Source of the DNA: TMED14 sp002378565
GTDB lineage: Bacteria > Bacteroidota > Bacteroidia > Flavobacteriales > Schleiferiaceae
DNA length: 64,000 nucleotides
NCBI GenBank assembly: GCA_943846715.1
Contig: OX044356.1
Coordinates: forward strand, 744,001 to 808,000
Reading direction: 5' to 3'
The notes below the pieces were generated by a model. It was not told the DNA's origin and did not search any database. It worked only from the letters and a program-made list of their open reading frames with translations. Shown piece by piece: positions 17,454-25,448 of this stretch (position 1 is its first letter; every line of letters begins with the position of its first letter). Both the position numbers and the translations under genes were made by a program.

Positions 17454-19058
17454 ATGAAAAACCTTTACTCTTTAAAAAGCTTAGTGATTCTGTTGTTTTT
17501 AATCAATTTGAATCTTTCAGCTCAACAGCGCTATGTTGATGAAGTATTTACAGACGCCGATATAACGGTTCTACCAGGAGTCGTCTATGGCATAAATTTT
17601 AGCCAATATGTGCCCGCTGCTTTTGGAGGGCCTCAAGTCATTCCACAGTATCATGACATTTACATGCCCGATACAAGCATAGATACTGAAACTGCCAGAC
17701 CCGTTGTCATACTTTTTCATACGGGATCATTTTTACCTCAAGGACTCGCCTCTCCAATGGGGAATGAAAAGGATTCTGCAGTGGTTGAAATGGCAAGACG
17801 TTTCGCTAAGAGAGGATTCGTTGCGATTTCGGCATCATACCGTTTGGGATGGTTAGCCAACTCAACTAATCTTGACCTTCGACGTGGAACGAATTTAGCC
17901 GCCGTTTATGCATCGGTTCAAGACGCAAAGGCTTGTGTTCGTGCCACCCGCGGAAGAGCAATGGGAAATAATGCATGGCGTATGGACCCAAATTTCATTG
18001 CCCTTATGGGAGTTGGTTCTGGTGGTTATGTCACTTTTGCCTACAATACCCTGGATAATTACGCAGAAGTAGCTAATCCAACAAAATTTAAATACACCGC
18101 AGCAGGCCCAGGAATATACGGAGGCACTGTTAGTGCTGGCGACCCGTATATCGACACCGCTATTGTAGGAGACTGGGATGGATATGGTGGCGAAGCGACA
18201 ATTACAGGGACTAGTACTGTCACTGGGTTACCGTTAATTGACTTAACCCAAACTGGAAGAAATATTCCTAATCATGCTGGTGTTCCAAGCGATGTTAATC
18301 TAGTCATCAATCTTGGCGGTGCTTTAGGGGATTCTGCTTGGGCTTCATCAGGTGATGCGCCAACGATTTCATTTCATAGCCGCTATGACTTCTTTGCTCC
18401 ATATTACCGTGGGATGGTCAATGTCCCAATAGCTGGAGCATTCTTTCCGGTTGTTGAGGTAGCTGGAAGCCACACTGCTGCAAAAATCTCGAACATTTCA
18501 GGAAATAATACTGTTTTAGCATCATCAACTATGATGGATCCTCATTCAGTTAAGGCTCGCTCAAATTCCTACAATATTGGAAACCAAGAGAATATTTATA
18601 CTTTCAATATGCTTCCTCCAAATCTAGCTATGCCTTTCCTTGTTAATTCTAACCCATGGGATTGGTGGGATGCTAATGACCCTCTAACGGCAAGTCAGGC
18701 TAACCCCAATATCAAAGCTCAGTCAATGTCCTACATTGACACTGTCATGGCCTACACAATTCCAAGATTGGGGAAGGCTATGAATGCCGCAGGGTACTCA
18801 GTTGGGGCAGAGGAAATTCCTGACTTTAATATCTTGATTAGTCCAAACCCATCTAGCTACAGTTGTTTAATCTCAAGTCAAGGGACTACCATTCGCTCAG
18901 TAAGCGTTTGTGATGTACTCGGGCGTCCTGTTTATGTTTTGAAGAATATTCAGAGTTCTCAAATAGAGATTCTAACTGAATCATGGGCTCGAGGAACGTA
19001 TATCGTTCGAATTGAAACTGATAGAGGAGTTAAAACCACAAAGCTTGTAAGAAATTAA
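17454..19058 (+). CDS. Secreted alpha/beta hydrolase with T9SS C-terminal sorting domain
   Basis: A 534-residue protein with a signal peptide (residues 1-24, ending NLSAQ). Residues about 65-430 form an esterase/lipase-like alpha/beta hydrolase: an oxyanion strand PVVILFHTGSF, the probable nucleophile Ser-189 in LMGVGSGGYVTF, a possible acid in HSRYDFFAPY and a His in VAGSHTAAK. The nucleophile elbow is V-G-S-G-G rather than strict G-x-S-x-G. Residues about 455-534 match the type A T9SS sorting domain (NILISPNPSS...GTYIVRIETDRGVKTTKLVRN), so it is exported and anchored at the surface or released. It follows the TonB receptor by 60 bases in the same AT-rich insert and is probably co-transcribed. 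The substrate, presumably an ester, is unknown. Confidence 0.85.
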   Translation: MKNLYSLKSLVILLFLINLNLSAQQRYVDEVFTDADITVLPGVVYGINFSQYVPAAFGGPQVIPQYHDIYMPDTSIDTETARPVVILFHTGSFLPQGLASPMGNEKDSAVVEMARRFAKRGFVAISASYRLGWLANSTNLDLRRGTNLAAVYASVQDAKACVRATRGRAMGNNAWRMDPNFIALMGVGSGGYVTFAYNTLDNYAEVANPTKFKYTAAGPGIYGGTVSAGDPYIDTAIVGDWDGYGGEATITGTSTVTGLPLIDLTQTGRNIPNHAGVPSDVNLVINLGGALGDSAWASSGDAPTISFHSRYDFFAPYYRGMVNVPIAGAFFPVVEVAGSHTAAKISNISGNNTVLASSTMMDPHSVKARSNSYNIGNQENIYTFNMLPPNLAMPFLVNSNPWDWWDANDPLTASQANPNIKAQSMSYIDTVMAYTIPRLGKAMNAAGYSVGAEEIPDFNILISPNPSSYSCLISSQGTTIRSVSVCDVLGRPVYVLKNIQSSQIEILTESWARGTYIVRIETDRGVKTTKLVRN

Positions 19059-19074
19059 TGAATCTCTGAAAGCT

Positions 19075-19106
19075 AAAAAGGCCATCCTTAAAGGGTGGCC
19101 TTTTTT
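19075..19106 (+). terminator. Rho-independent terminator after the secreted hydrolase gene
   Basis: Stem GGCCATCC/GGGTGGCC (one G-T wobble) with a five-base loop, extended by an A-run/T-run and ending in six T residues, 16 bases after the stop. It closes the two-gene module. Confidence 0.9.
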
Positions 19107-19243
19107 ATTGCTGCTAAGTAAAGATACGATGCACTTGGAGTTGGACCTCCGCTTTGAGGACTACATTAAAGGACTCAAAAGCCTAATTATGACGGGCCAC
19201 CAACCACCCTAGGTTAGGCTAAAAATTATAAATTTGCGGTTCT

Positions 19244-19320
19244 CCATGGCACACGGCACAACCCATATGTTTTAGAGATATCCTTAGTTTGATTGCGCTT
19301 CATGGACTGAACGCCAAGAT
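19244..19320 (+). pseudogene. Remnant of the esterase 3' end (right repeat copy)
   Basis: Aligned to the end of the esterase gene (13693-14337), this copy has a 2-base deletion and further changes that introduce in-frame stops, and it lacks all upstream coding sequence. It overlaps the living pnuC 3' end on the other strand, which explains why this part of the copy has stayed recognisable. Confidence 0.75.
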
Positions 19321-19364
19321 CTGAGACCACTGAAGGACATGGCGAACAGCAGGGCGCTGTAGCC
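19244..19364 (+). repeat. Right copy of the diverged direct repeat flanking the TonB/hydrolase insert
   Basis: Same orientation as 14255-14378, about 4.99 kb away, beginning CCATGGCACAC and ending GGGCGCTGTAGCC. It covers the end of the intact pnuC gene on the reverse strand and the broken esterase end on the forward strand. Confidence 0.85.
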
Positions 19365-19841
19365 TGCATACACATACAAACCACGATTGATGCAGAGCCA
19401 GACACTGATGGCATTGACGACAATCCAGAGATGCCAATTGTCCAAACGTTTTCCGATTTGCCATAGTGTCGCAATCACAGATAAACTGAATATGCCAGCA
19501 TCCACAAAGGGCAAAGGATTGCTTGTTTGGGTTTTCATGGCCCAACCCAGGGCAAGGGTCATGATGATGGCAGCTAAGCCCCACCAAACCCTCCTTTGTG
19601 CTCGGTGAACCACCATCATCGCTTGGTTATTGCCTTGCCAGGTTACCCAGCCATAGATGGCCAATGCGGCATACAATACATTCAAAAAGGCTTCAGCATG
19701 CAATTGTGAGGACTCAAACATGACAGCAGCTGCCAAGCATCCGATCAGGCCCATCGGCCATGCCCATATGCGTTGATTCATCATGCCGACAACAAAGCCA
19801 ATATTGCATAGGGATGATGCAATTTCCAAGGCCAGGAGCAT
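19284..19841 (-). CDS. pnuC: Nicotinamide riboside transporter PnuC
   Basis: A 185-residue integral membrane protein with about seven hydrophobic helices and the PnuC-typical NQRIWAWPMGLIGC near the N-terminus and WGNxxWLWIVVN-like NWHLWIVVNAISVWL in the C-terminal half. It facilitates diffusion of nicotinamide riboside, trapped inside by phosphorylation. The longest frame starts at 19925 inside sucC; the natural start is the ATG at 19841 (MLLALEIAS), 4 bases after the sucC stop, so the two form an operon. Its 3' end is duplicated at 14297-14378. The kinase partner NadR is not next door. Confidence 0.88.
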   Translation of the reverse strand: MLLALEIASSLCNIGFVVGMMNQRIWAWPMGLIGCLAAAVMFESSQLHAEAFLNVLYAALAIYGWVTWQGNNQAMMVVHRAQRRVWWGLAAIIMTLALGWAMKTQTSNPLPFVDAGIFSLSVIATLWQIGKRLDNWHLWIVVNAISVWLCINRGLYVYAGYSALLFAMSFSGLRSWRSVHEAQSN

Positions 19842-19845
19842 AGTG

Positions 19846-21036
19846 TCAGCCAAGAATTTTTTTGACCAAGTCAGCTGCCTCTTGCAAGGCGATTGCGCTG
19901 TAAACCTTGAGGCCGCTCTCATCAATCAAGACCTTTGCCTCGGCGGCATTGGTGCCTTGCAAGCGGACAATGATTGGCACGGGGATGTTTCCAATGCTCT
20001 TGTATGCATCTACAATGCCTTGTGCAACTCGGTCACAACGGACAATACCGCCAAAAATGTTAACCAAAATGGCTTTCACATTGCTATCTCCTAAAATGAT
20101 CCTGAAAGCTTTTTCTACGCGCTCTGCATCAGCTGTGCCTCCAACATCTAGAAAGTTTGCAGGGTTACCACCAGACATCTTGATGATGTCCATGGTAGCC
20201 ATAGCCAACCCAGCACCATTGACCATGCAGCCAACGTTACCGTCCAGCTTCACAAAGCTCAAACCAGCCTGATCAGCTTCAACCTCTGTCTGGTCTTCCT
20301 CTCTGACATCTCTCAATTCAGCCAAGACTTTGTGGCGGAATAGCCCATTGTCATCCAATGCAACCTTCGCGTCAACAGCAAGGATGCGGTTGTCAGACGT
20401 CTTGATAACAGGGTTGATCTCAAACAAGGAGGCATCGATGCCATCGTATGCATTCACAATGCTGCCAACGAATCCAATCATCTCCTTCATCGCCTTGCCA
20501 CTCAAGCCTAAGTTAAATGCAATACGGCGTGCTTGGAAAGCCTGAAGGCCTACTGCCGGATCAATGGTTTCAGTGAAAATCAACTCTGGGGTGTTCTCTG
20601 CAACAGCTTCGATGTCCATGCCGCCTTCGGTGCTGTACATGATCATGTTGACGCCATTTACTCTGTCAAGAAGCACACTCAGGTAATACTCTTCTACCTC
20701 TGAATCTCCAGGGTAGTACACATCTTCCGCAATGAGAATCTGATGCACCTTTTTGCCCTCTGCAGATGTCTGTGGGGTGATCAATTGCATGCCAAGGATG
20801 TCATTGGCAATGGATTTGACCTCTTCAAGGCTTTTGGCCAATTTGACACCACCTCCCTTGCCACGACCACCTGCATGAACCTGAGCCTTGATCACATGCC
20901 AGCCGGTACCAGTTTCTTCGGTAACTAGCTTTGCTGCCTCAACGGCTTCGTCAGGGGTGGTTGCAACACGGCCACGCTGAATGGTGACGCCATACGATGC
21001 GAGAATTTCTTTACCTTGGTATTCGTGAAGATTCAT
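19846..21036 (-). CDS. sucC: Succinate-CoA ligase [ADP-forming] subunit beta
   Basis: A 396-residue TCA-cycle enzyme subunit that binds succinate and nucleotide; the alpha subunit SucD carries the phospho-His. It has an ATP-grasp domain opening MNLHEYQGKEILASYGV, the Gly-rich AGGRGKGGGVKLAKS (about residues 45-60), metal-binding FEINPVI, and the CoA-ligase domain with GGNPANFLDVGG and VNIFGGIVRCD. The start at 21036 is set by the family N-terminus; a longer frame to 21063 is not supported. sucD is not in the window, which is usual in Bacteroidota. It is divergent from lolD, with a TACTTTTG element at 21061-21068. Confidence 0.95.
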   Translation of the reverse strand: MNLHEYQGKEILASYGVTIQRGRVATTPDEAVEAAKLVTEETGTGWHVIKAQVHAGGRGKGGGVKLAKSLEEVKSIANDILGMQLITPQTSAEGKKVHQILIAEDVYYPGDSEVEEYYLSVLLDRVNGVNMIMYSTEGGMDIEAVAENTPELIFTETIDPAVGLQAFQARRIAFNLGLSGKAMKEMIGFVGSIVNAYDGIDASLFEINPVIKTSDNRILAVDAKVALDDNGLFRHKVLAELRDVREEDQTEVEADQAGLSFVKLDGNVGCMVNGAGLAMATMDIIKMSGGNPANFLDVGGTADAERVEKAFRIILGDSNVKAILVNIFGGIVRCDRVAQGIVDAYKSIGNIPVPIIVRLQGTNAAEAKVLIDESGLKVYSAIALQEAADLVKKILG

Positions 21037-21060
21037 GGAAGTGGTTTTTGAACTTGCATG

Positions 21061-21068
21061 CAAAAGTA
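21061..21068 (-). promoter_or_regulatory. Probable -7 promoter element of sucC-pnuC
   Basis: The reverse strand reads TACTTTTG, a TAnnTTTG match, 24 bases before the sucC ATG in the 70-base divergent gap shared with lolD. Confidence 0.5.
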
Positions 21069-21093
21069 CTGCTCATGCCGCGGAATTCATCTC

Positions 21094-21101
21094 TACATTT
21101 G
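21094..21101 (+). promoter_or_regulatory. Start-adjacent -7 promoter element of lolD-rarA
   Basis: TACATTTG is followed by only 5 bases and then the ATG. Transcription from such an element would begin at or within a few bases of the start codon, giving a leaderless message. Confidence 0.5.
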
Positions 21102-21106
21102 ACAAC

Positions 21107-21775
21107 ATGAGTAAGTTGCTGACAGCAGTGGGATTGAAAAAATCCTTTGGAGATCTTAACGTCATCAAAGGCATCGATTTATCCATTAACGAAGGAGAGT
21201 TTATAGCCATCACCGGCCCATCAGGCTCAGGTAAATCTACCTTGCTTCACCTTTTGGGAGGCCTAGAGAAGCCCGACAGTGGAAGCTTGCATTTCCGAGG
21301 AAAACCCTACCCTAGCAGCTCGTCTGACTTGGATCGTTTTCGCAATGAAAGCCTAGGTTTCGTGTTTCAATTTCACCACTTGATGCCAGAGTTCACAGCA
21401 TTGGAAAACATGTGCATGCCCGCTTGGATTGCAGGCAAGAAGGATGCGGAGGCCAAGGCGCTGTCTTTAGCAAAAGACTTTGGTCTAGCGGATCGATTGC
21501 AACATTTACCTTCTGAACTTAGCGGCGGTGAGCAGCAACGAGTTGCTGTGGTGAGAGCTTTGATGCAATCACCAGACCTGTTGTTAGCGGATGAACCAAG
21601 TGGCAACCTGGACCAAGCCTTATCCATGTCCTTGTTTAAATTACTGGATCAAGCCAGACAGCGATTTGGAACCAGCATCATTGTGGTTACCCATAGCAAA
21701 GCCTGGTCAGATATGGCTGACCGATGCCTGCGAATGGAAGATGGACAATGGGTCAAAGAGATCACGGCGTCATGA
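21107..21775 (+). CDS. lolD: ABC transporter ATP-binding protein, LolD-like
   Basis: A 222-residue ATPase with Walker A GPSGSGKSTLLHLLGG, Q-loop FVFQFHHLMPEFTALEN, signature ELSGGEQQRVAVVRALM, Walker B LLLADEPSGNLD and switch His in VVTHSKAW. The FQFHHLMPEFTALEN segment is typical of LolD, which powers extraction of lipoproteins from the inner membrane with LolC/E. MacB-type ATPases are close relatives, so some doubt remains without the permease, which is not here. The upstream 24 codons of the longer frame are rejected in favour of the ATG at 21107, just after a promoter element. It overlaps rarA by 4 bases (ATGA). Confidence 0.85.
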   Translation: MSKLLTAVGLKKSFGDLNVIKGIDLSINEGEFIAITGPSGSGKSTLLHLLGGLEKPDSGSLHFRGKPYPSSSSDLDRFRNESLGFVFQFHHLMPEFTALENMCMPAWIAGKKDAEAKALSLAKDFGLADRLQHLPSELSGGEQQRVAVVRALMQSPDLLLADEPSGNLDQALSMSLFKLLDQARQRFGTSIIVVTHSKAWSDMADRCLRMEDGQWVKEITAS

Positions 21776-23046
21776 GCAATGCCCCACTGGCAGAGCGAAT
21801 GCGACCCAAACGCCTGGAAGGCATTGTTGGCCAGTCCCACATCCTTGGCCCTAACGGCGCATTGACGCCCATGCTATCCATGGGGCGGCTCCCTTCTCTT
21901 CTGTTCTGGGGGCCTCCAGGGGTTGGTAAAACCACCTTAGCTAGAGCGTTAGCTCATGAAGTTGACATGCCATTTTCCTCTTTGAGTGCCGTTTCCGCTG
22001 GCGTCAAAGACATCCGTCAGGTGATTCAACTGGCAGATGGTGATGCCATGTTTCACCCCAAAGGCCGCGTGCTATTCATAGATGAGATCCATCGATTTTC
22101 CAAGTCCCAGCAAGATGCCCTGTTAGCTGCCGTAGAGAAAGGCGTGATCACATTGATTGGCGCCACCACGGAGAACCCCAGTTTTGAAGTGAATGATGCC
22201 TTGCTTTCTCGCTGCCAACTCTTTGTCTTGAAGCCCCTGGAGGGCGATGACATCAAGCAACTGGGAGAATTGGCATTGCGCGAAGATCAAGTCATGCAAG
22301 CCAGCGGCATTGAGAAGGTTGACTGGGAGGCTATGCAAGCCTACACTGGTGGTGATGCGAGACGTTTCTTGAATTTGCTAGAGAACCTTGTCACAACTGC
22401 ATCATCCATGCAATTGAAAGGCATTGATCAAGCCTTCGTTGACCATCACGCTCCCAATGTCAGCAGACATTATGACCGAGCTGGAGATCAACATTTTGAC
22501 ATGGCTTCAGCGCTGATTAAATCCATCCGGGGCTCCGACCCGCAAGCCAGTCTTTACTGGACATCACGAATGCTGCTGGGTGGGGAAAAACCTGAATTCA
22601 TTGCTCGTCGGCTGGTGATAGCGGCAACAGAAGACATTGGATTGGCCAACACACAAGCATTGATTCAGGCTAATGCCTGCTGGCAAGCCGTTGAAAGACT
22701 GGGCATGCCTGAAGCTCGCATTCCACTATCGCAATGTGTCATCTACCTCGCCTGCAGCGCAAAAAGTCACGCGTCCTACCGAGCCATTGACAAAGCCATG
22801 GAGTCTGCTCAGCGCCATGGTGACTTACCTGTGCCCCTGCATTTGCGCAATGCGAGCAATAGCGTCATGAAGGATTTGGGTCATGGCAAAGGCTACCTCT
22901 ACCCCCACGACGACCCTTCGCATTTTGTTCAACAATCGTACTGGCCAGAAAACTTGCCTCCTGAAACCTATTACCAGCCAGCTGACAATCCGTCAGAAGC
23001 AAAAATAGCAGAATGGCTTAGCGACCGTTGGCCGTCGAAAGAATGA
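21772..23046 (+). CDS. rarA: Replication-associated recombination protein A (MgsA/RarA AAA+ ATPase)
   Basis: A 424-residue AAA+ protein of the clamp-loader clade: PLAERMRPKRLEGIVGQSHILG, Walker A FWGPPGVGKTTLARAL, Walker B VLFIDEIHRFSKSQQDALL, sensor 1 LIGATTENPSFEV and the C-terminal tetramerisation domain (IARRLVIAATEDIGLANTQAL). It acts at stalled replication forks together with SSB and RecQ-like helicases. The ATG at 21772 overlaps the lolD stop, and the first 16 codons of the longer frame are upstream junk. Its 3' end overlaps the converging OmpA-family gene by 29 bases. Confidence 0.95.
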   Translation: MSNAPLAERMRPKRLEGIVGQSHILGPNGALTPMLSMGRLPSLLFWGPPGVGKTTLARALAHEVDMPFSSLSAVSAGVKDIRQVIQLADGDAMFHPKGRVLFIDEIHRFSKSQQDALLAAVEKGVITLIGATTENPSFEVNDALLSRCQLFVLKPLEGDDIKQLGELALREDQVMQASGIEKVDWEAMQAYTGGDARRFLNLLENLVTTASSMQLKGIDQAFVDHHAPNVSRHYDRAGDQHFDMASALIKSIRGSDPQASLYWTSRMLLGGEKPEFIARRLVIAATEDIGLANTQALIQANACWQAVERLGMPEARIPLSQCVIYLACSAKSHASYRAIDKAMESAQRHGDLPVPLHLRNASNSVMKDLGHGKGYLYPHDDPSHFVQQSYWPENLPPETYYQPADNPSEAKIAEWLSDRWPSKE

Positions 23047-24961
23047 AAATTTCTGTGCGTCGGTTCTTGGATCGGCCATCGGCAGTTTCGTTGCTTTCAA
23101 GGGGCTGATTTTCAGCAAACCCTTCGCTCATCAAACGGTTTGCGGCGATACCTCTTTGCACCAAGGCCTCCTTAACTACATCGGCACGAGATTGACTCAG
23201 TGTCACATTGTAGGCATGGCTTCCCACATTGTCCGTATGGCCTTCCAGTCGAATGATGACTTGAGGATTGGCACGCAACCAATCGGCCACGTGGTCAATT
23301 TCTTCGATAGACGAAGACAACAACGTAGACTCATCATGCGCAAAAAGGATGTTTTCCAGAATGAAATGACTGGACTCAACCAGAGGGTCTAGAAAAACGC
23401 TGTCATGTATCACGTCAAAATCTAGATGGTCGGGCATGTCAAATTGCAGGCTTGCAAGATTGTAGCCCTGAGCCATCACGTTCAGCCCCATGAAAGCACC
23501 AGAAGGCAATGAAATCTCAAAGGAGGCTCCAAGGTGTGCTGATGAAGCATTGTAGCTGAAGCCATCGTGCTGGTAGAGGGTCCAGGTGGCTTGCGGCAAG
23601 GGCTCCCTGCTCTGGGCGTCCATAGCATGTATCACCACCCAGTGGACAGGGCTAGCAACCAAGCTGGCTGGCAATTCAAATCGGTGAATAGCAATTGCCC
23701 CTTGGCTTGTGGATGTTTCATGGCCCAGCTTACCTCGCGACATGTAGGCTATAGCCCCATTGGGATTAACTGCCATGCCAAAGTCATCCTCTGGCCCATT
23801 GATCGGGCTTCCTAGATTGACAACTTCACCCCAGCTTCCATCGGCTTGAAGGACAGACTTGAACAAATCCAGATTACCCATGCCAACATGCCCCTCTGAG
23901 GCAAAAAACAAGCTTTTGCCATCCGCGTGCATGAATGGGGTGGATTCAGCATAGGGCGTGTTGATTTGGCTGCCCAATGGTTGAGCCTTCGCAAATGTCT
24001 TCCCGTCCCAATAGCTGATCCAAATATTGGCATCACCCCTGCCCTGCTTTGCCGCGCGGATAAAAAACAAACTGTGCCCGTCTGCAGCTAGTGATGGCTG
24101 GGATTCCCATTGAGCGGTGTTGACGCCTGGACCAAGGTTGACGGGCTTGCCATAGACATAAGACCATGCATGTGCACTGTCAGTTCGATGCCGGCCAATG
24201 GCCTTCGCTAAGTACAAGTCGCATGAGCCATAGCCTGACTCCCTGTCGCAGGCAGTAAAAATGATCATGGACTGGTCACCAGATAAGGTTGCAGCCCCCT
24301 CGTTGCCGCCTGAATTCACAAAGCCTTTCAGTCGTTGTGATTGCCATTGGCTATCCGCTTGGCGGGTTGCAAGCCAAATGTCCTCATGGCTTTGCGCCTC
24401 GCCTTGATGGTTTCTCGCGGTGTAAGTCATGGCCATGCCATTGCCAGATACTGAAGGAAAGTAATTGGCATCCTGTCGGTTGACGCTATCGCTCAAGGGC
24501 TCGATCACCTGGTTGCCGGCAACCTTGATGGCGTCCACGGAAAAATGCGCATTGCGACGTTGCCGTTCAGCTTCCTTCATGAAGGCCTCTGGCAGGTTAG
24601 GTAATGCCAAATAGGCATCGTAAGCCTTCAGCGCTTCTTGGTAAAGCCCACATGTCATGGACAACTTCCCTTGTGCAAATCTGGCGGCACGTGGTGAAGA
24701 TTCAGCTGCCTTGGCATAGGCCAATATGCCTTGGTTGCATTGCCCCAGTCTTGCGTGCAAATGACCCAACTGAAGCCATGCTGCACTGTAGTCAGGTGAT
24801 CGCTTAACGGCCAATTGCAAATCCTTCATGGCTTCTGGCCATTGTGAGGTCCTCATATGCTGCATGCCATTCTGGTAAGCATGAATAGCAAACCGGGATT
24901 GGGCCTGAATAGTGCCATGAAAAAGCCCTGTGAATAAAAGCCCAATGAGAATCCTTTGCAT
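23018..24961 (-). CDS. OmpA-family outer-membrane protein with TPR and PD40-type beta-propeller
   Basis: A protein of 647 residues: signal peptide (MQRILIGLLFTGLFHGTIQA), TPR-like repeats (about 25-150), a WD40-like PD40 propeller (about 175-440, with repeats such as SQPSLAADGHSLFFIRA and STPFMHADGKSLFFASEG), a short beta domain, and a C-terminal OmpA peptidoglycan-binding domain (IIRLEGHTDNVGSHAYN...LSQSRADVV...FAENQPLESN...KNRRTEIFI). This layout is common in Bacteroidota, where similar proteins (PorE-like) link the T9SS or gliding machinery to peptidoglycan. Which complex it serves is inference. A start seven codons earlier (24982) is possible. It converges on rarA with a 29-base overlap and is divergent from fur. 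Confidence 0.88.
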   Translation of the reverse strand: MQRILIGLLFTGLFHGTIQAQSRFAIHAYQNGMQHMRTSQWPEAMKDLQLAVKRSPDYSAAWLQLGHLHARLGQCNQGILAYAKAAESSPRAARFAQGKLSMTCGLYQEALKAYDAYLALPNLPEAFMKEAERQRRNAHFSVDAIKVAGNQVIEPLSDSVNRQDANYFPSVSGNGMAMTYTARNHQGEAQSHEDIWLATRQADSQWQSQRLKGFVNSGGNEGAATLSGDQSMIIFTACDRESGYGSCDLYLAKAIGRHRTDSAHAWSYVYGKPVNLGPGVNTAQWESQPSLAADGHSLFFIRAAKQGRGDANIWISYWDGKTFAKAQPLGSQINTPYAESTPFMHADGKSLFFASEGHVGMGNLDLFKSVLQADGSWGEVVNLGSPINGPEDDFGMAVNPNGAIAYMSRGKLGHETSTSQGAIAIHRFELPASLVASPVHWVVIHAMDAQSREPLPQATWTLYQHDGFSYNASSAHLGASFEISLPSGAFMGLNVMAQGYNLASLQFDMPDHLDFDVIHDSVFLDPLVESSHFILENILFAHDESTLLSSSIEEIDHVADWLRANPQVIIRLEGHTDNVGSHAYNVTLSQSRADVVKEALVQRGIAANRLMSEGFAENQPLESNETADGRSKNRRTEIFILSTANGR

Positions 24962-25016
24962 GTGTCTAAGATACTGACGCATGGTTGTACATTTAAACCT
25001 ACCAATTCAGCGGACA

Positions 25017-25448
25017 ATGGTCTCCAATTTCAATGAAGTCAAGGCAGTGTTTTCCGCCTACCTTGAGAACAACAAGCAGCGAAAAACCCCAGAGCGATAT
25101 GCTATCCTCAAGGAGGTCTATGCGCAAGATGATCATTTTGATATTGAGTCGCTTTACTTGTCTATGAAGTCTGAAAAATATCGCGTTTCACGTGCCACCC
25201 TGTACAACACGATAGATGTTTTACTTCTGTGTGGGCTGGTTCGCAAGCACCACTTTGGTCAGGGTCAAGCACACTACGAAAAATCCTTCTTCAACAAGCA
25301 ACACGATCATGTGATTCTGATTGACAGTGGAGAAGTGAAGGAGTTTTGTGATCCGCGCATTCAACACATCAAACAGGCAGTTGAGGAGGCATTTGACATT
25401 GAAGTCACAGGCCATCAATTGTACATCTACGGCAAAAACAAATCATGA
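25017..25448 (+). CDS. fur: Fur-family metal-dependent transcriptional regulator
   Basis: A 143-residue regulator with a winged-helix N-terminal domain (RKTPERYAILKEVYAQDDHFDIESLYL, recognition region RVSRATLYNTIDVLLLCGLVRKH) and a dimerisation/metal domain containing HDHVILIDSGEVKEFCDP and a C-terminal GHQLYIYGKN. Only one Cys remains in the second half, so the classic structural CxxC zinc site is absent, as in many Bacteroidota Fur proteins. It could be Fur, PerR or Zur by specificity. The ATG at 25017 is preferred; a start at 24981 would add 12 residues and overlap the divergent OmpA-family start. It is coupled to purA by an ATGA overlap. Confidence 0.88.
   Translation: MVSNFNEVKAVFSAYLENNKQRKTPERYAILKEVYAQDDHFDIESLYLSMKSEKYRVSRATLYNTIDVLLLCGLVRKHHFGQGQAHYEKSFFNKQHDHVILIDSGEVKEFCDPRIQHIKQAVEEAFDIEVTGHQLYIYGKNKS

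Noticed and set aside
14255..19364. Insertion sequence or integron explanation for the duplicated junction
   Set aside because: No transposase, tyrosine recombinase or terminal inverted repeats were found. The flanking duplication is far longer than a target-site duplication and is diverged.
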